Positions 1 to 6,342 of a stretch of 25,627 nt of DNA are shown piece by piece. Source of the stretch: a virus; IMG/VR virus record IMGVR_UViG_3300022602_000380, positions 1 through 25,627 of that record. One strand, written 5' to 3'. The translations under genes and the position numbers were made by a program. The first letter of the stretch is position 1; each line of letters starts with the position of its first letter. The notes below the pieces were generated by a model, which was given only the letters and a program-made list of their open reading frames with translations, made no database searches and was not told where the DNA came from.

Positions 1-133
1 AATAATTTTTAATAGCACAAATTCTACAGCGATAGTTCAAATGTCTTTCACGATTAACTTCATACTTATTAAAAGTTTTTTCTTTCTGACAATCTAAACA
101 ATTCACCGTTAAATCTGAGCTAGTTGACGGCAT
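1..133 (-). CDS. Zinc-ribbon protein, possible HNH nuclease N-terminus (cut by window edge)
   Basis: The reading frame opens with ATG at 133 on the minus strand and is still open at base 1, so about 44 residues are visible. It has two CxxC pairs, CLDC and CRIC, about 23 residues apart, with a basic stretch between them. This is the layout of a small zinc ribbon, as found at the N-terminus of many phage HNH endonucleases and some DNA-binding proteins. A GGAGA Shine-Dalgarno lies 6 bases before the ATG, and the gene overlaps the end of the previous gene by 14 bp, as expected for a coupled phage operon. The catalytic part, if any, is outside the window, so HNH identity is only an inference. Confidence 0.55.
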   Translation of the reverse strand, partial: MPSTSSDLTVNCLDCQKEKTFNKYEVNRERHLNYRCRICAIKNY

Positions 134-365
134 GTTTGTTCTCCATTAACCTATCAATTTTGCTTTCCAACCTGTCCAGACGATCCAGAACTCTGTTTAT
201 ATCTGCATGGACTTCTGCTTTTGTCACATATTCTTTGGCAATCTCTTCCCGAGTCTTGTTTAAAAGAATAGTTACCCGTTGCAATTCTGCGGATTTCTCT
301 CTCAATACCCAGCCTAAAACTCCGACAAGAAAGGAGAGAGCTGCATTCCATATCATCATGTCCAT
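120..365 (-). CDS. Small membrane-anchored coiled-coil protein
   Basis: 81 aa. Residues about 4-21 form one hydrophobic segment (IWNAALSFLVGVLGWVL). The rest is a charged helix with heptad-like leucines (RVLDRLDRLESKIDRLME), so the protein should sit in the inner membrane with a long coiled coil on one side. The start directly follows the stop of the DUF6321-like gene (TAAATG); M3 or M4 are alternative starts. Phage proteins of this shape are found among holins, spanins and superinfection-exclusion proteins, and the position at the end of a virion operon suits a lysis accessory. No lipobox, signal peptidase site or catalytic motif is seen, so the role is not assigned. Confidence 0.65.
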   Translation of the reverse strand: MDMMIWNAALSFLVGVLGWVLREKSAELQRVTILLNKTREEIAKEYVTKAEVHADINRVLDRLDRLESKIDRLMENKHAVN

Positions 366-611
366 TTAGCAGTTCCAAGCTCTTAAAGACTTGTTAATCC
401 GACTGTTCGGATCTTTTGCTGTTTTTTCTGATGTTAGTTTCTTCTTCATTCCTGTCATTCTGGCGCAGAAAGAATCCTTCCTTGATCCGCCCTCGGGTTG
501 GGGAGCTTTTAAATTCATCCCCTCCTTCTTTGCGGATGCCCGACCTTTGGCGTTTAAACCGCCATTCGGATTCTTTCCTTCTTTGCGTTGCCATGCAGGT
601 GTCTTAGCCAT
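366..611 (-). CDS. DUF6321-like small basic phage protein
   Basis: 81 aa, strongly basic. It contains WQRKEGKNPNGGLNAKGRAS, then LKAPQPEGGSRKDSFCARM, GMKKKLTSEKTAKDP and SRINKSLRAW. I recognise this string of motifs as a widespread, uncharacterised phage/cyanophage protein family (DUF6321 in my recollection). It follows the glycosyltransferase with an 8-bp overlap. The high Lys/Arg content suggests nucleic-acid or virion-interior binding, but this is inference. GTTTAAAC at 552-559 lies inside the coding frame and encodes part of GLNA. Confidence 0.75.
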   Translation of the reverse strand: MAKTPAWQRKEGKNPNGGLNAKGRASAKKEGMNLKAPQPEGGSRKDSFCARMTGMKKKLTSEKTAKDPNSRINKSLRAWNC

Positions 612-1347
612 TTACGACTTTCAGTTTGGATTCGCGAATACCCTCTAGTAGCGGTACAACAACTTCCTCACGGAAGTTATTTGTAAATGTTTCGCTACCA
701 ATGTGGGGCAAGCTTATATCTACATCAACATGAACCTTGTAACCCAACTCTGTGGCTCGGTCACAAAATAAATAATCTTCACCTACGTAGTTGTCATCTT
801 TGATTGCAAAGTCAAACAAAGCATACATTCTTTCGCCTGTAGGTTTGTTCTTATACGACCATTCTGGATGCGCCTCAATCATGCCTTCAATGACATGACG
901 TTGTATTAGCATGAACCCTGTACCAATGCGTTTGACACGCATCATGGATCCTTCAAACTCCAAATCGCCTTCTTCAGTCCAATACAAATCTGTAAAGAAC
1001 TTCTTGTCTTTTGCTCTGCGTGGATATGTTCCAGCAGTGATGTCTTTATCTGCGCTTTGTGCCATCAAACGGAGAATATCGTCCGGCGTTACAATAACAT
1101 CAGAATCAATAAACAAAATTTCTGTACACTTGGTTTTTAAGAACTCTGCAACAAGCGAGTTCCTAGCCATTGTGATCAAAGAGCAATTGGATATATCAGA
1201 AAGCGTAACGGAAATACCAAGACGCATAGCTTCAGGCATCAACTGTGCTATTGCGTATGCAGTCTTGATATTCAAGCGACCGTCATGGCATGGGATGCCA
1301 ATGAACAAGTTCCTACCCTGCAGGATTGCTTGTTTAGCTTCAGCCAT
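604..1347 (-). CDS. GT-A fold glycosyltransferase
   Basis: 247 aa. The opening FIGIPCHDGR strand is followed by MARNSLVAEFL and then FIDSDV at about 79-84. The DSD at 81-83 is a typical DxD-type metal/nucleotide-sugar motif of GT-A glycosyltransferases. GTGFMLIQR and VGEDYLFCDRA (E190, D191) supply the usual acceptor-side and catalytic-base region, and LPHIG carries the late histidine (H215). The gene overlaps the preceding structural gene by 8 bp, so it is co-expressed with virion proteins. This suggests that it decorates a virion protein or a cell-surface glycan late in infection. Sugar donor and acceptor cannot be read from sequence. Confidence 0.85.
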   Translation of the reverse strand: MAEAKQAILQGRNLFIGIPCHDGRLNIKTAYAIAQLMPEAMRLGISVTLSDISNCSLITMARNSLVAEFLKTKCTEILFIDSDVIVTPDDILRLMAQSADKDITAGTYPRRAKDKKFFTDLYWTEEGDLEFEGSMMRVKRIGTGFMLIQRHVIEGMIEAHPEWSYKNKPTGERMYALFDFAIKDDNYVGEDYLFCDRATELGYKVHVDVDISLPHIGSETFTNNFREEVVVPLLEGIRESKLKVVNG

Positions 1348-1852
1348 ACGTTACCTGCGTTGAACTAATATTAACAGAGTTGGCGTATATGCCAGATTGG
1401 CAAAGAATGCCTTCACCGGGCAATAACACTTGGTATGGCTGTACGTTAGTACCAGTATTGATACCTAAAATCCATGCACCACCATTTGCAACATAATTAC
1501 ACACAGTGCTTGATGCAATTGATCCTGAATTCAAATCAGTGATTGTGAATGTGTTTGCATCTGTAACGGTGATTGTGTAGTTACCAGAAACAGGAGCAAT
1601 GTTACTTGCGGCTACGTAAGCAATGCCTACCTTAGCGCCAGTTTGCAAACCATGTCCAGTTGATGTAACTGTAACAGTTGTACCGCTACGACCATATGTG
1701 GCAGCAGTAGGGGCTACGGCAGTGTCAAAAAAATCAATATATCCAGCAGTTCCACTACCAATAATAGTAGCTTGTTTTATACGAACTCTGCCAATATATA
1801 AAAATCCAACACCCTGAACTTTTGACGTTTTTACGTCATATTGCATTGTCAT
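1340..1852 (-). CDS. Beta-rich virion structural protein
   Basis: 170 aa, rich in Thr, Val, Gly and Ala with few charges. The segment TVTVTSTGHGLQTGAKVGI (about 58-76) is the short beta module that recurs in phage tail, fibre and baseplate proteins, and NYTITVTDANTFTITD repeats the pattern. Start ATG 1852 or the in-frame ATG two codons later; an AAGGAA Shine-Dalgarno lies just upstream. It sits between another beta-rich structural gene and the glycosyltransferase, so a surface-exposed head or neck/fibre component is plausible. The exact virion position is not identifiable. Confidence 0.7.
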   Translation of the reverse strand: MTMQYDVKTSKVQGVGFLYIGRVRIKQATIIGSGTAGYIDFFDTAVAPTAATYGRSGTTVTVTSTGHGLQTGAKVGIAYVAASNIAPVSGNYTITVTDANTFTITDLNSGSIASSTVCNYVANGGAWILGINTGTNVQPYQVLLPGEGILCQSGIYANSVNISSTQVTYG

Positions 1853-1870
1853 GATTGATTTCCTTTTTAA

Positions 1871-1900
1871 AAAAGTTAAAGAGAGGGGCCTAAGCCCCTC
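1871..1900 (-). terminator. Hairpin plus T-rich tail between two structural genes
   Basis: On the minus strand GAGGGGC-TTAG-GCCCCTC (1900 to 1883) forms a 7-bp GC-rich stem, immediately after the 240-aa gene's stop. It is followed by TCTTTAACTTTTTT. The T tract is interrupted, so this may be a partial terminator that lowers expression of the downstream genes rather than a full stop. Confidence 0.6.
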
Positions 1901-1905
1901 ATCAA

Positions 1906-2628
1906 TCAGTCAAAGTTACCGTAGGGGTAAGTTGTAGAGTTACCAATGTTAGGATCAAGCTGTGTATAACGCAATGCTGCGGTAAATGTACCAGCAGTCA
2001 AAACGGGCAACGTAGTTCCTGTACCACCTGTGTAAGGAATGGTAAAGGTGACAACAACTTGAGAAACTAAAGCTGAATATGGACTAGTTCCTTGTGAAGG
2101 AGACTGAGTAATATCGCCAGTAGTTGAATTGGTAGCAAGCAACTGAGCACCAGTTTGTGAAATGGTGTTACGGCCAGTCGCAGCATTAGCTGTTGTAATT
2201 GAACCGTATGTTGTGTCGTTGAATGTGTTACCAATCTGTACTGATACAGTACCAATTGTCCCGCCTGTAGCTGTGATAGCCACGTTGGTGTCAATCAAGA
2301 AATCATTGATATTTGAACCGTAGGGCAAGTAAAACACAATACCACGATACAAAGTACCTGAACCGCCTGTACCAGCATCTGCGGTGATTGTTGCAGCAAC
2401 AGGGGGATATGTAGTTGATGATGGTGTGTAAACAACTGCTTTGGTATTGGGGATGCCATTGCCGTTTACAAACTGACCTGAACCACCGCTGTAACCAGCA
2501 GTAGCATTTGTTACATTCGTCAAAACGATGCTAGTATCTTGAGCTAGATCGGTGTAGCCTACATTGCGTAGTGGGCCAAATCTATTGTCGCCAGATAGTA
2601 CTGGGCCTTCAAACGTTGCACGTGCCAT
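1906..2628 (-). CDS. Beta-rich virion structural protein
   Basis: 240 aa, low in charge, rich in Thr, Gly, Ser and Ala, with repeated short beta-strand-like segments (VAITATGGTIGTVSVQIG, VVVTFTIPYTGG). No catalytic motif or transmembrane segment. An AAGGAG Shine-Dalgarno precedes ATG 2628. It is the first gene after a strong terminator-promoter pair that separates it from the major capsid gene, so its dose can be set independently of the capsid protein. A head decoration or head-completion protein is plausible; the family is not recognised. Confidence 0.7.
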   Translation of the reverse strand: MARATFEGPVLSGDNRFGPLRNVGYTDLAQDTSIVLTNVTNATAGYSGGSGQFVNGNGIPNTKAVVYTPSSTTYPPVAATITADAGTGGSGTLYRGIVFYLPYGSNINDFLIDTNVAITATGGTIGTVSVQIGNTFNDTTYGSITTANAATGRNTISQTGAQLLATNSTTGDITQSPSQGTSPYSALVSQVVVTFTIPYTGGTGTTLPVLTAGTFTAALRYTQLDPNIGNSTTYPYGNFD

Positions 2629-2716
2629 GATAACTCCTTATGCAAAAGATACCTTACCGATTGTTGCATCATCTGCTGGGGCAGTGGTGGTAAGGTGTAA
2701 ACACCCAGATAACTAG

Positions 2717-2745
2717 TTTATACCATGTAGTTTAAACATGGTCAA
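2717..2745 (-). promoter_or_regulatory. Sigma70-type promoter for the distal structural genes
   Basis: On the minus strand TTGACC (2745-2740), a 17-bp spacer, then TATAAA (2722-2717): 5/6 matches to the -35 and 5/6 to the -10 consensus with ideal spacing. Transcription would start near 2710 and give a leader of about 80 nt before ATG 2628. The leader carries a short hairpin (GGTGTTTACACC). The spacer contains a GTTTAAAC octamer (2730-2737), flanked by ACCATGT/ACATGGT arms, so a protein bound there would sit over the promoter. Confidence 0.7.
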
Positions 2746-2747
2746 CA

Positions 2748-2776
2748 AAAAAAAGGGGGTTTTTAGCCCCCTTTTT
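2748..2776 (-). terminator. Intrinsic terminator after the major capsid gene
   Basis: Minus-strand GGGGG and CCCCC arms, each extended by five A/T pairs, form a 10-bp stem with a 7-nt loop. The stem is directly followed by eight T residues. It begins 4 bp after the major capsid stop codon. Read from the plus strand the same hairpin is followed by TTTTT, so it may work in both directions. It is directly followed by a new promoter. Confidence 0.9.
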
Positions 2777-2779
2777 CTA

Positions 2780-3691
2780 TCAGAATGAACCTGAAGAACC
2801 CCAAATTCCGAGGGGATCAGACCATCCAAATGAATAACGCTCTCTAGCTTTGTAGCGAACGTTACCTGTATCGAAATCACCATCCATGCTGTTTTGCAAG
2901 GGGGTGCGCTCGAAATGCTTCATACCGTTAGGTACATCTGTTGTCAAGAACCAAGCATTAACGTCTGTCAAGAAGTGATTAATGGTGTAACCCTCGGGGA
3001 TTGAACCATTGTTCTCGATAGCGTTGATGTCGTTGTTGTTTGTACCAACACGCAGTTTTGTTTCGAGCAAACGAGTTGCAACGAACTGGAGTGAAGGAGG
3101 AACAATCAACTTCTTGGGTTTGGCAGCGATCAAAAGACCACGCTCATCTGTCCAAGCGGCGATTTGAATAACTGCGCTCTCAAGAGAGGTTTCATTCAAG
3201 TCAGCTTGTGTAGTGGGCGTATTGGAGTTTGTACCACCGTTGACCAATGGGTGAGCTGTGTTAAACAAAGATACGCCGTCACCACCGAGGTAGGTAGAGG
3301 AGAATCCGTTGTTCAATACGGCAGCAGCTTTAACCTGCTTGGTGTAGGCCATCGCACGAGCCAAGCCCTTTGTATAACGAGCAGCAAGGCTGTCATACAA
3401 GTTATCTTCAATCGCTTCTTCAGTGATTGAGAAACCAAGAGCGATGGTTTCGTGGTTATAGCGAGTTGTCCATGCCTCTTGAGCATTGTCATAAGCGATG
3501 GCTGAACCTTCGTTTTTGACTGGTGCTGCAGAGAATCCAGACAATTTGGTCTCTTCTTCAAAAGAACGCTCAGAAGTCTCTGTTTCGTAGATTTCTTTGT
3601 GTTCTTCACCGTAACGAGCATACTCTAAACCGAACAATGCGTTCAATCCGGGGAGCAACTCTTTCAATAGTTGTGCACGTGAAATTGCCAT
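2780..3691 (-). CDS. Major capsid protein, Mu gpT-like
   Basis: 303 aa, a normal length for an HK97-fold major capsid protein of the Mu gpT-like family. Family-like segments are the helical N-terminus LLKELLPGLNALFG, then GFSITEEAIEDNLYD, LNNGFSS, the DGVSLFNTAHPL loop (about 138-149), a TSLESAVIQIAAWTDERGLLI helix, PKKLIVPPSLQFVATRLL, and a C-terminal FERTPLQ...RYKARERYSFGWSDP. It self-assembles into the icosahedral shell, presumably with the upstream scaffold-like protein. Start ATG 3691 has an AGGAG Shine-Dalgarno that overlaps the preceding gene's stop (TAAGGAG). It lies 14 bp behind the accessory gene and is closed by a strong terminator, which fits high expression. Confidence 0.85.
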   Translation of the reverse strand: MAISRAQLLKELLPGLNALFGLEYARYGEEHKEIYETETSERSFEEETKLSGFSAAPVKNEGSAIAYDNAQEAWTTRYNHETIALGFSITEEAIEDNLYDSLAARYTKGLARAMAYTKQVKAAAVLNNGFSSTYLGGDGVSLFNTAHPLVNGGTNSNTPTTQADLNETSLESAVIQIAAWTDERGLLIAAKPKKLIVPPSLQFVATRLLETKLRVGTNNNDINAIENNGSIPEGYTINHFLTDVNAWFLTTDVPNGMKHFERTPLQNSMDGDFDTGNVRYKARERYSFGWSDPLGIWGSSGSF

Positions 3692-3704
3692 TTTAAGTTA
3701 CTCC

Positions 3705-4319
3705 TTAAACACCGGTGGTGTCAGTATACTGGTGCAAGTTGAACTTGACCAAAAATTCGTAATAGGTTGTAGAAGAGTTATTGGCTGGGCCAGTAGCTGT
3801 ATCAGGAACAACGTCAATTACACGAACTGGCAATGTATTAGTAGTATTAGCGGAAGTACCGTCAATACCATAATATGAATCGCCTGTGGTGGTGTTACCA
3901 GTCGTAACTGAAATAGCTACGTTAGAACCAACGATAGCACGTGTGAATGCTGTTGGAACTGTGGTTTGACCATTGGTAGCCACTACTTTAAACACTGCGT
4001 TAGGATCATCCACAACGTAGGCAAAAGCCATAGCTGTAGTTGTTGATGCTGCTGCAGGGTAGTATTGACCATAAACGGTCTGGCTGCTTGAGTTTACATA
4101 AGAACATCCGACCAACACGCCAACGCTGTCGCCAGAATTGGTAGTTGTTTTAGCAACGATGTAACCATTGGTGTCAACGGAAACAGTGTCGCCATTCAGG
4201 ATGGCCGTAGCATAGCTAGGCGCAACGGGGATTTGACGGATCGCTCCGGCGTAAGGCAAACCATCAAGTCTATTGATTGGTTTAAAACCGTACGTCTTGC
4301 TGACGGTTGGATAAGCCAT
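3705..4319 (-). CDS. Capsid-associated structural protein (decoration-like)
   Basis: 204 aa, Thr/Val/Ala/Ser-rich with almost no Lys or Arg after the first 30 residues. The N-terminus MAYPTVSKTYGFKPINRLDG is followed by a beta-rich domain containing GDTVSVDTNGYIV and SVGVLVGCSYV. Its position directly before the major capsid gene is typical of head decoration or stabilising proteins. Proteins with this N-terminus occur in aquatic phage genomes as structural proteins, by recollection rather than a search. Function in this phage is inferred from position. Confidence 0.7.
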   Translation of the reverse strand: MAYPTVSKTYGFKPINRLDGLPYAGAIRQIPVAPSYATAILNGDTVSVDTNGYIVAKTTTNSGDSVGVLVGCSYVNSSSQTVYGQYYPAAASTTTAMAFAYVVDDPNAVFKVVATNGQTTVPTAFTRAIVGSNVAISVTTGNTTTGDSYYGIDGTSANTTNTLPVRVIDVVPDTATGPANNSSTTYYEFLVKFNLHQYTDTTGV

Positions 4320-4333
4320 TTAAGGACTCCTAA

Positions 4334-4789
4334 TTAAATTGAACCAGAACCGAAAGTGACCTTACTTGATCTCTCTTTGAAGAGAGGCATGCGAGGATCA
4401 CTCTGACGCATGAATGTGTTATCTACGGATTCCATCTGCGCTTTGTTTTGCGAGTTGTAATAAGCATCCCGCTGTTTCATAAACTCTTCTGGAATACGAC
4501 ATAACAACAATCCACCAACTTCAATATTGCCTTTAAACTCATCGCTCTTTGAAGCATGTACCATTAGTTCAGGATATTCTGCCGCCTTGACGGGTTCCCA
4601 TCCTTCTCTAAACTTGGAAGAAATATTGGCTGGATCTGCTTGACCAACCATGCTGACACGTATATACCTGTGTACGTAACCGGGTCTTGGATCCGGCATC
4701 GGTAGTATTTCTGGTGGCCTCCACGATTGAGGACGTTGAAATGATTCCCGTGTTTCTACGGCACGACTTGTACGATTTTGTTCAGACAT
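4334..4789 (-). CDS. Conserved phage head-module protein of unknown function
   Basis: 151 aa, soluble. The N-terminal 30 residues are polar and likely disordered. The core has HRYIRVSMVGQADPANISSKFREGWEPV and LMVHASKSDEFKGNIEVGGLLLCRIPEEFMKQRDAYY, a pattern I associate with uncharacterised head-module proteins of aquatic podovirus-like phages. It overlaps the scaffold-like gene by 8 bp and precedes the decoration-like and capsid genes. It might assist capsid assembly; nothing in the sequence shows a catalytic activity. Confidence 0.65.
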   Translation of the reverse strand: MSEQNRTSRAVETRESFQRPQSWRPPEILPMPDPRPGYVHRYIRVSMVGQADPANISSKFREGWEPVKAAEYPELMVHASKSDEFKGNIEVGGLLLCRIPEEFMKQRDAYYNSQNKAQMESVDNTFMRQSDPRMPLFKERSSKVTFGSGSI

Positions 4790-5741
4790 TGTTATTTCTC
4801 CTGAGTTGGGCTACTTCACGAGCATAGCGTTCCAAAGGAATGCCAAGCTTTTTAGCGATGTTTACTTCTGACGCAGAAAGGGTTACCTTTTTAGGCGCTA
4901 CGCTTCTTGTGGCAGAGGCAACAACATTTGATTTACTGCGCTGCTTCGTATCAGCGGTCTCGCCAGAATCAAACTTATCTGGGAAGACTTGACGAATTCG
5001 GGTATCTAGTCGTTGATAGTATTCGTCACTTTGGGGATTAACCCCAGAATTAACCAGTTTTGTATGCACCGCTAGGGCCAAACTGGTCATTTCTTCGTCC
5101 TGTCCAAACCAATTGTTGGCACGTTGCCATCTTTCTGCTTTTGGATCAGGTTCAGGAGCAGCCTGCGGGTAACTAGGTTGTACTACTTTTGGAGCAGGTT
5201 GTAAAGGGGTAGGCTTAAAATTGTTAACTTTTTCAGCCTTCATGGCAGCCAAAGTCATCGCTTTTTGAGCATTTACCAACGCATCGGCATCTCCGGACTC
5301 ATAAGCTTGCTTGTAAGCTTGCTCTGCTTCCTTGATTTCTTTGCTTACAACCTTCTTTGCTTGGTCAATCAACGCAGATTGACTAACATTAACCGTGCCT
5401 TTCAGCCGGTTATTTTCCTCATAGACAGCCTTAGCTATAGCTATTGCATGTTCTCTTTCACGTAGAGCCGCTTCTTTTTGTCTGCGTTCTTCGTGATAAC
5501 CCTTAGCAAACTCACGGATTTTTTGACTCTGTTGCTTTTTTGAATAAGTTTCCAGCTCTTCATCCGTAGGTTCTTGGGGCGGGGATTTCATTGGCGCACG
5601 GCCTCTGTCTTCCTCCGGTGTATCGTCAACGACCTCTATTTCTGGAGCATCATCTTCGTCTGGAGTGACAACTTTACTTCCTAAGCGGGTAGGTTTCTCA
5701 TCCGCTTCATCAGGAAAGCTAAATTCAACTTGATCTGTCAT
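4782..5741 (-). CDS. Scaffolding-like protein
   Basis: 319 aa. The first 60 residues are acidic (DDAPEIEVVDDTPEEDRG). Residues about 65-185 are a long Lys/Glu/Gln/Ala-rich helix likely to form a coiled coil, followed by a Pro-rich linker. The C-terminus is basic (VAPKKVTLSASEVNIAKKLGIPLERYAREVAQLRRNNNV). An elongated helical body with a basic C-terminal helix-turn motif that binds coat protein is the usual design of phage scaffolds, and the gene lies between portal and capsid genes where scaffolds are found. An AAGGAGG Shine-Dalgarno precedes ATG 5741. No serine-protease motif suggests a fused prohead protease. Confidence 0.7.
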   Translation of the reverse strand: MTDQVEFSFPDEADEKPTRLGSKVVTPDEDDAPEIEVVDDTPEEDRGRAPMKSPPQEPTDEELETYSKKQQSQKIREFAKGYHEERRQKEAALREREHAIAIAKAVYEENNRLKGTVNVSQSALIDQAKKVVSKEIKEAEQAYKQAYESGDADALVNAQKAMTLAAMKAEKVNNFKPTPLQPAPKVVQPSYPQAAPEPDPKAERWQRANNWFGQDEEMTSLALAVHTKLVNSGVNPQSDEYYQRLDTRIRQVFPDKFDSGETADTKQRSKSNVVASATRSVAPKKVTLSASEVNIAKKLGIPLERYAREVAQLRRNNNV

Positions 5742-5750
5742 ACTGCCTCC

Positions 5751-6152
5751 TTAAGCCGCACGGCTAATGCCACGAGGATCTTGAACCACAGCTTCAACAG
5801 AATCATCGTTGATGAGCCTGAATTCTTTGCCGTGAATCTTAAGTCGTGTACCTGTATTGGGACGGACGATAACGAAATCGCCAACCTTACAGGAAGGGCC
5901 AGATGGGAATCTGGTTGTATCTTTGTACGCATCAGGGCCTAACTTGACCACAAAAAGGACTGGCGAAAGTACTTCTTCGTAGTGCATGGTTGTGCCTGAT
6001 TTAACAATTCCACTCTCATACTCTTCATCAATCTCGGGTAAGACTGTGAGAATCTGAAAGCGAACAGGATCAGGCAATTGCTTGGCTTTTTCCTCTGCGC
6101 TGTCGGGTAGGGTTGTCGTTGACACCCCATCGCTGATTAATATATCACTCAT
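5751..6152 (-). CDS. GroES/Cpn10-fold protein
   Basis: 133 aa. After a 30-residue polar leader, FQILTVLPEIDEEYESGIVKSG resembles the first strands of GroES including the (G)GI(V) turn. A variable mobile-loop region follows, then VLFVVKLGPDAY, CKVGDFVIVRPNTGTRLKIHGKEFRLINDDSVEAVV. The KVGDxVIV and (E)xRLINDxxxxAVV elements are those of co-chaperonin 10 (V-G-D-x-V in GroES). The length is slightly above host GroES. Phage co-chaperonins (gp31-like) help host GroEL fold the capsid protein, and here the gene lies among head genes. Alternatively the fold has been reused as a structural protein. Confidence 0.7.
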   Translation of the reverse strand: MSDILISDGVSTTTLPDSAEEKAKQLPDPVRFQILTVLPEIDEEYESGIVKSGTTMHYEEVLSPVLFVVKLGPDAYKDTTRFPSGPSCKVGDFVIVRPNTGTRLKIHGKEFRLINDDSVEAVVQDPRGISRAA

Positions 6153-6342
6153 CGTTCATTTGCTCCACTTTTCGTAAAAGGTCATTGATAATACTTTGTG
6201 CGTACACGAGACCTTTAATTTGTCCGCACATGTTCTGGTAAGCGGCAAAGTCCGTTGCTCCGCCGTCACCTAGACTCAATTGCAAGGATTTCTCCTTGTT
6301 CTTGTATTCATTAAGCAAATGTTTAAGGAGTTTTTCTTCCAT
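6145..6342 (-). CDS. Small helical protein of unknown function
   Basis: 65 aa, almost wholly helical and charged (EEKLLKHLLNEYKNKEKSLQLSLGDGG, IKGLVYAQSIINDLLRKVEQMNDE). It starts on the portal stop codon (TAATG) and overlaps the GroES-like gene by 8 bp, so it is co-translated with head genes. No family is recognised. Two helices around a Gly-rich turn suggest a small dimeric coiled coil. Its fixed place beside the portal suggests a portal- or scaffold-associated factor. Confidence 0.6.
   Translation of the reverse strand: MEEKLLKHLLNEYKNKEKSLQLSLGDGGATDFAAYQNMCGQIKGLVYAQSIINDLLRKVEQMNDE

Noticed and set aside
911-1363. 150-aa plus-strand frame opposite the glycosyltransferase
   Set aside because: It is the antisense shadow of a well-supported gene with clear GT-A motifs. 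It shows no recognisable domain.
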